A stretch of DNA of 10,170 nucleotides from assembly GCA_002297665.1 (NCBI GenBank), contig DBMS01000004.1:1-10170 (forward strand), in the 5' to 3' direction. The notes beneath the pieces were generated by a model. The model saw only the letters and a program-made list of their open reading frames with translations. It ran no database searches and had not been told where the DNA came from. The position numbers were made by a program, and so were the translations under genes. The DNA is from Holophagaceae bacterium UBA692 (lineage in GTDB: Bacteria; Acidobacteriota; Holophagae; Holophagales; Holophagaceae). Of the stretch, positions 5,201 through 10,170 are shown piece by piece (position 1 is the stretch's first letter; every line of letters starts with the position of its first letter).

Positions 5201-7124
5201 GAAGGGCGGAGGGGGAGTCCAGCACCCTCGTCTGGAGCCGAGGGCCTTCCCACCGGAAGGTCTCGTTTACCGCGAGGCCGTCCTCGGCCTCCCAGGCCAC
5301 CGAGGCGGGCCGGCGGGTTCCCGGTTCGTACCGGGTGCGTTTTACCGCCCAGCCGGGCCGAGATTCCTCGACGGGCCGGGCCCAGATCCAGCACGCCGGT
5401 TCGGCGTCCAGAACCCGGGTCACGGACCGGTCGAAGGGAGGCTGCCGGTCGTCCCCGGCCGCGCCCACCCGAAGGGTGTTCCGCCGCCAACCCAGGCTGG
5501 CCGGGTCCCAGTCCTCAAGGGCCTGGACAGCGACCACCCCGGTTCCGGCCTCCCAGGTTCGGACCCGGGAGGCGTAGGGACGCGTGCCCAGGGCCGGGTC
5601 ACCGCCGGGGTTCACGGCGGACCGGAACTCAAACCGGTCGTGGGTGGACGTGAACCAGGGGCGGCCGCCGCGCAGGGCCTCCTCGGATTCGAACCGCTGC
5701 TCCAGGGTCACCATCGGGTAGCGGTCCGCAAGGTACTGGAGCCGGGCTGGCGAGGATTCCTTGCCGGCGTCCGAGGCGGCTCCGTCCCAAGCCGGGGCGA
5801 CCGGCCCGGCGAAGTGGAACACCTCCACGGTCCCATCGGGCCGCGTGACGGTATCGGACCAGAGGTCGGAGCGCCGGCCCCCGGCTGACGGATCCGGTTC
5901 CGGTAGGATCCGCCGGTGGCGGGTCACGCGGTTCGGGGCGTGGCCCGTGAGATCGCGTTCCGTGACGGCTGAGATCCCGAACGCCCAGCGGTCCTGGTTG
6001 GGCCGGCCGTCGGACCGGGGCGCAGGACGGCCCTCCCATTCCAGATCGACTTCCCGGCCCGGGAAACCCACGGATTGGAGCACGGTGGAAGGGAAAGCCG
6101 TCGGACACCGGCCATAGTTGAAGGTCACGGTTTCGCCGGTGGCCGAGCGGGTGAGCCGCAGGGGCTGCAAGTGGCGCAGGAACGCATCGGGGGCCGGTTC
6201 GCCGGAGTCCCCTTCCTTCCGGGCGAGCGTTCCCAGGGTGAAGGAAGGCCCGGGTCCCGCCGCGGACCGGTAGTCGACGCGAAGGGTCGCTTCGAAGGCA
6301 CGGCCAGGGCCGTCCCCCAGGGGCGGTGCCGACGTATCTGGCCGGGTGTCTTCGAGGGCCACCTGGATGACGGCCGAACCCCGGCTTGCCTGGAATCGGG
6401 GGCCCGGACCGTGGGTGAAGGCGATCGCGTCGCCGAAGGCGTCATGGATGGCCGCCAAGCGGTAGCGGGCCCGGCGGGTGTCGCCGCCCGCCACGGGCGC
6501 CGCAAGGCGGTACCTGAACGCCAGGTCCCCGTGGATGGCCAGGAACGCGGGCGGAAGGGCCTCGGACGGCCCCTCCGGACCCGGTCCGCCCAGGTCCAGG
6601 CCCACGAGGAGGTCGCCGTGCGCGCCGGGTGCCAGACAGGTGGAGCCGGGTCCGAAGCCGCAGGGGCGAGCGCCGCTTCCGGGAAGGAATCGGGCCAGGC
6701 ACCGCGCAGCGTCCACGCCCGGAGGCAGGATGCCGGCGAGATGGGAGCGGGTTCCGTCCGGGTACGACCACATGGCCGCAAGGGGCCGGTTCGCGGCCCA
6801 TTCCACGTCCAGGAAGCCGGGGCAGAGGTCGAAGCCTGGCGCCGGGACAGGGCCCTGGCCGTCCACCTGGGGATGGCAGCGCCCCCGCAGGACCGGCACG
6901 AAGCGCAGGCCGGGCCGGCCCAGGCCCGGTCCCAGCGGAAGGGCCAGATCCAGAGCTCCCGAGGCCAATTCGACGCCCAGGCCGCCGTGGGTGATCACCG
7001 GGCCTTTCGCGTATGGAAAGGAATTATCCGTCAAAAAAGGGTCGCTGTCGTTCGCGTCGAGGTGAAGCAGGGGCGCGAAACCGAGCAGCGCCAGCCTGGC
7101 TGCGAACGCGGTTCGAGGGTCCAT
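2250..7124 (-). CDS. RHS/YD-repeat polymorphic toxin with C-terminal Tlde1-like L,D-transpeptidase-fold domain, 1624 residues
   Basis: Residues 1-25 resemble a Sec signal peptide (AFAARLALLGFAPLLHLDA); no PAAR domain is present. An N-terminal beta-rich region (about 30-640) precedes YD/RHS repeats (about 640-1330, for example YDDADRLTAV, YDERGRLVSD, YDAQGHLTQV). The RHS core end follows, with RFLSPDPL at 1356-1363 and the boundary DPSG at 1389-1392. After a Pro-rich linker (1393-1467), the tip at about 1468-1594 carries the Tlde1/DUF2778 pattern: GTGWSGRGLGKNEP, GPIPQGDW, FGRDDQFYIHG, then His1557 and Ser1570-Lys-Gly-Cys1573. This matches the His...S-x-G-C catalytic arrangement of L,D-transpeptidase-like effectors that cut or exchange peptidoglycan peptides. 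The RHS shell would encapsulate the tip, which is normally released by autoproteolysis at the DPxG motif; here Cys follows where Leu or Trp is common. A Pro-rich tail (1596-1624) ends the protein. The start codon has only a weak RBS. The coupled downstream gene is the likely immunity partner. Confidence 0.88.
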   Translation of the reverse strand: MDPRTAFAARLALLGFAPLLHLDANDSDPFLTDNSFPYAKGPVITHGGLGVELASGALDLALPLGPGLGRPGLRFVPVLRGRCHPQVDGQGPVPAPGFDLCPGFLDVEWAANRPLAAMWSYPDGTRSHLAGILPPGVDAARCLARFLPGSGARPCGFGPGSTCLAPGAHGDLLVGLDLGGPGPEGPSEALPPAFLAIHGDLAFRYRLAAPVAGGDTRRARYRLAAIHDAFGDAIAFTHGPGPRFQASRGSAVIQVALEDTRPDTSAPPLGDGPGRAFEATLRVDYRSAAGPGPSFTLGTLARKEGDSGEPAPDAFLRHLQPLRLTRSATGETVTFNYGRCPTAFPSTVLQSVGFPGREVDLEWEGRPAPRSDGRPNQDRWAFGISAVTERDLTGHAPNRVTRHRRILPEPDPSAGGRRSDLWSDTVTRPDGTVEVFHFAGPVAPAWDGAASDAGKESSPARLQYLADRYPMVTLEQRFESEEALRGGRPWFTSTHDRFEFRSAVNPGGDPALGTRPYASRVRTWEAGTGVVAVQALEDWDPASLGWRRNTLRVGAAGDDRQPPFDRSVTRVLDAEPACWIWARPVEESRPGWAVKRTRYEPGTRRPASVAWEAEDGLAVNETFRWEGPRLQTRVLDSPSALHLSGQVGTTFNHDETGFMVEARPHGVAWALRQERDGLGRITGLTDANGKRTAIVRDASGRTIRMEPPDGGRPTVIQYDDDHLGFTVTLGASRTSYRFDGFGQLAQVSRGGSRPSHRRLDYDPMGRLTFASAWMEGEGTRPPAKGGPGQTWAYDAQGRLNLLAGDGIPGTRMRHAGLVTFTDRGFSRRDALGRVVEVTDALGGRTRFAYDDADRLTAVRQGDHQVRTWTFNRFGWLTRTTQPETGPTTYRDFTVTGAPGTVDRAGRILRCAFDALMRPLTVRSEDGTVDEAFDYDDPSGAHGAAMGACWRHRDGAVEVRRTFGAPGGRLSRMETRVRLGTRDVVVPQFFTHDPAGADVASGVGPNTVMMDRDLEGAPRAVSRNGIPIAEVSMDAATGLCSALAFANGVTTHYDRDSSGRLRALCTRLPRGAGGMSWAYDYDERGRLVSDGEDRYGFDALDRLTGVTARRLDGAGLVAVTYRYDLQGNLVHSFTSGDVPGEFSPQCAFNNFSLNAEEQAALRASNRLPATAGGVPTGAEYDAQGHLTQVWAQTGNPRTQLNLAVDALGRVTRCFDARTGRTETYAYDARGLCALAETWEGSTRIARTLNVHDDDGRLVSQWEGEDPAWRRDLIHLGTLPLAEVDGRGIHFLHLDRLGRVRLVTGPAGLAVARMKLLPHGETLDAEGRVPQGFTGGETAAPAGLVRLEARLLLPAYRRFLSPDPLCPSGPALSQAWNRYAFVQGMPTAFADPSGCAMVPVDPPPPLRPSPPDMSGLFSPTFAPPPAPGGPPTISPWNPSFIHEGSQLGNSMTGFQNFMQGNRLTTEPTVTYSQPSGTYTYHSDTLGFPRDSSIGTGWSGRGLGKNEPSQQAWKDQGPIPQGDWTIQPSFTHPRLGELAIPLRPRQGTNLFGRDDQFYIHGPSRDPSKFGQESKGCPILNHKGRQFINDSGATRFTVVPPQPPPPPPPLRYTPPRYGPPPKWCPPRR

Positions 7125-7328
7125 GGTTCCGTCCGGTGGGTGGAGAGCGCCACGCGAAGGGCCGTGGATCCGGCCCCTTCCGTGAGTTCACCGGAAAGTC
7201 TGGATTCTATTTTTTGCTTCGCAACCTGGGTTAAGCGTCAAAAAAGTTAATGCTGATCGAGCTTTGGTAACGTTGGCTCATGCTGGAATGAATGACAAGT
7301 CCCCGCCGCCAAACGCTCCACGAATCTC
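7125..7328. other. Intergenic leader between the response regulator and the RHS gene
   Basis: These 204 bases hold no convincing gene. The segment 7200-7290 is AT-richer than its surroundings and is the likely place for an RHS promoter. On the minus strand TTGACG (complement of 7236-7241) and TAGAAT (complement of 7204-7209) occur, but 26 bases apart, too far for a standard sigma-70 pair. No clear intrinsic terminator follows the response-regulator gene: the run of six T (complement of 7240-7245) has no strong stem before it. RHS could therefore receive read-through from the lepA-side operon. Confidence 0.4.
7151..7184 (-). promoter_or_regulatory. Stem-loop in the RHS gene leader
   Basis: CACG (7151-7154) pairs with CGTG (7181-7184), and GAAGGGCC (7156-7163) pairs with GGCCCCTTC (7172-7180), with one unpaired base on each side and an 8-base loop. 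In the RHS transcript this hairpin would lie 27-60 bases upstream of the start codon. It is not followed by a T run on the minus strand. It may modulate RHS translation or mRNA stability; no riboswitch class is recognised. Confidence 0.35.
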
Positions 7329-8222
7329 CTATGCCAGCTTGATCTCCGCCCTCACGTGGTTCCCTTCGCCCAGGTATTCCAGGCGGTCGAAGCTGTCCAT
7401 CTTGGCCATGAAGATGCCCCGGCCGTGGTTGTCGAACAGGCGCGTCGGGTTGGGCACCACGTAGTTGCGCCAGTCGAAGCCCTTGCCCTGGTCCCGCACC
7501 TCGAAGGCGATGCGGTCGGGGTGGCGGGTGACTTCGACTTCCACCCACTTGTCCTGGTTCTCGGGGAGGGCCTGGCGGCGGTTGATCTCGGCCTTCCAGG
7601 CGTTCTTGGCCAGGAGCTCGCCCTTTTCCGGGTAGGTGATGCCCAGGTTGCCGTGCTCGAGGGCGTTGATGAGAAGTTCGGAAAGGCCGGTGACGCTGCG
7701 GGCGGGGTCGGGGCAGGCCTTGGCCAGGAGGTTGGTGAGCTCGTGGCACTCCAGCAGGGTGCGGAAGCGGAAGCGGCCCGCCATCATCATGGAGAGCGGC
7801 GTGCCCTGGCGCTCCACCTCGGCGTGGAGCACGCGGATGCGGGCGATGTCCTGGGCGGCGGTCTTGACGATGCCCAGCACCACGCGCTGGGTGAAGGGCT
7901 TGGTGAGGTAGTAGTAGGCGCCGGCCTCCATGCCCCGCTGGATGTCCTCGGGGGAGCTGGAGGCGGTCTGGAGGATGACGGGAAGGTCCTTGAGCTGGGC
8001 GTTGGCCTTCATGCGCTTGAGCACCTGGAAGCCGTTCATGCGCGGCATCACCAGGTCCATGAGGAGGACGTCGAAGGACTCAGGCGCCTTGCGGAGGTAG
8101 GCCAGGACCTCGGCGCCGTCCTCGGCGGCCACGGTCTCCATGCCGGCCTTGCCGAGCACCCGCACCAGGAGCGCGAGATTCGTGGAATCGTCGTCGGCGA
8201 CCAGGACTCGGATCTTGCTCAT
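7329..8222 (-). CDS. Response regulator with C-terminal RsbW-like ATPase domain, 297 residues
   Basis: Residues 1-125 form a CheY-like receiver. It has an acidic cluster at Asp10-Asp12, the phosphoacceptor Asp56 (DVLLMDLVMP), switch Thr86 and Lys108 (YLTKPF). A linker helix (about 120-145) leads to a GHKL/HATPase_c_2 domain like the anti-sigma factor kinases RsbW and SpoIIAB. Its N-box is at 182-191 (ELLINALEHG), G1 at 244-250 (DQGKGFD) and G2 at 266-270 (HGRGI). No helix-turn-helix, histidine-kinase DHp or PP2C domain is present. The protein probably binds ATP and, depending on Asp56 phosphorylation, binds or phosphorylates an anti-sigma-antagonist-like (STAS) partner in the cytoplasm. That partner and the cognate histidine kinase are not in the window. 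The gene starts 27 bases after the zinc-ribbon gene ends, suggesting co-transcription with it and lepA. Its start has only a weak GGGTGGG-type RBS. Confidence 0.9.
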   Translation of the reverse strand: MSKIRVLVADDDSTNLALLVRVLGKAGMETVAAEDGAEVLAYLRKAPESFDVLLMDLVMPRMNGFQVLKRMKANAQLKDLPVILQTASSSPEDIQRGMEAGAYYYLTKPFTQRVVLGIVKTAAQDIARIRVLHAEVERQGTPLSMMMAGRFRFRTLLECHELTNLLAKACPDPARSVTGLSELLINALEHGNLGITYPEKGELLAKNAWKAEINRRQALPENQDKWVEVEVTRHPDRIAFEVRDQGKGFDWRNYVVPNPTRLFDNHGRGIFMAKMDSFDRLEYLGEGNHVRAEIKLA

Positions 8223-8249
8223 GGGCCCACCCGGGTCCGATGATAGCCG

Positions 8250-8492
8250 CTATTTGTGGAACAGGGGGGCCGAGCACTGCTTGCAATTGGTCTGGTGCGG
8301 GGGGTTCCGGGTGCCGCAGTGGGAACAGACCTTGTCCTGGGACCGCTTGCGGCGGTAGAGGCGCAGGTACATCAGGCCCAAGAGCACGCACAGGATCACG
8401 CCCTTCTGGGGGCCGGTGAGCACGAAGCCGGTGATGCTCTTCACGCCGGCCTTCGCGGGCTGCTGGGTGACTTCCATGGCGGGTTGCAGCAT
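8250..8492 (-). CDS. Small membrane-anchored zinc-ribbon protein, 80 residues
   Basis: Residues about 29-45 (QKGVILCVLLGLMYLRL) form one membrane segment followed by RRKR, so the C-terminus should face the cytoplasm. There a four-cysteine zinc ribbon follows: CSHC at 56-59 and CKQC at 70-73, with a ten-residue loop. Its partner is unknown; such ribbons often mediate protein or nucleic-acid contacts. The start at 8492 is supported by a GGTGGAGGG site (complement of 8501-8509) eight bases upstream, inside the end of lepA. Only four bases separate the lepA stop from this ATG, so expression is probably coupled to lepA. An in-frame Met6 is a less likely start. The cysteine spacing makes it clearly a real gene despite its small size. 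Confidence 0.85.
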   Translation of the reverse strand: MLQPAMEVTQQPAKAGVKSITGFVLTGPQKGVILCVLLGLMYLRLYRRKRSQDKVCSHCGTRNPPHQTNCKQCSAPLFHK

Positions 8493-8496
8493 GGCT

Positions 8497-10170
<1,674 letters not shown>

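Noticed and set aside
2250..7124. RHS protein as a T6SS effector
   Set aside because: No PAAR domain, VgrG, chaperone or other T6SS component is visible and the N-terminus resembles a Sec signal, so a T6SS label is not supported from this window.
7204..7241. TTGACG and TAGAAT as an RHS promoter on the minus strand
   Set aside because: They are 26 bases apart, well beyond the usual 16-19; no better pair was seen, so the promoter is not called.
6075..7250. Plus-strand open frame of 391 codons opposite the RHS N-terminal region
   Set aside because: Antisense shadow with Gly/Arg/Ala-rich composition and no motif; the minus-strand frame has a sensible signal peptide and RHS sequence.
7356..8243. 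Plus-strand open frame of 295 codons opposite the response regulator
   Set aside because: His/Gly/Leu/Val-rich antisense shadow of conserved REC and ATPase codons.

Overview
The window is high-GC bacterial DNA with a conserved lepA (elongation factor 4) at its right end. High GC, secreted Ala/Arg-rich proteins and a very large YD-repeat protein would fit an Acidobacteriota-like soil or sediment bacterium (for example Holophagae). That placement is a guess from general character, not from a search.

Layout. Left, plus strand: the last codons of a VOC/glyoxalase-like gene overlap a gene for a secreted 290-residue protein of unknown function. Next is a compositionally different, AT-richer island (about 913-1660). 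It holds a good sigma-70-type promoter, an 18-bp palindrome over the -10/+1 region, a 117-residue bacteriocin-type precursor with a textbook double-glycine leader, a perfect 15-bp stem-loop, and a 50-residue protein with two membrane segments that could be its immunity partner. Middle, minus strand: a 1624-residue Sec-type RHS/YD-repeat protein. Its C-terminal tip reads as a Tlde1-like (DUF2778-type) L,D-transpeptidase-fold peptidoglycan toxin with a His...Ser-x-Gly-Cys active site. Three bases after its stop begins a translationally coupled 182-residue protein with a signal peptide, the right compartment for an immunity protein. Right, minus strand: lepA (5' end off the window), a small membrane-anchored zinc-ribbon protein, and a response regulator with an RsbW-like ATPase output domain, closely packed like an operon.

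Reading as a whole: two candidate antagonism modules lie tail to tail. One is a secreted small peptide with a membrane partner; the other is a polymorphic RHS toxin with a periplasmic partner. They sit between a secreted-protein gene and a housekeeping lepA operon. No dedicated exporter (C39-peptidase ABC transporter, T6SS, VgrG/PAAR) is visible, so delivery of both is unresolved. The least described parts are the bacteriocin-type locus with its operator-like palindrome and hairpin, and the Sec-signal RHS-Tlde1/immunity pair, whose putative immunity gene carries a 9-base homopolymer.
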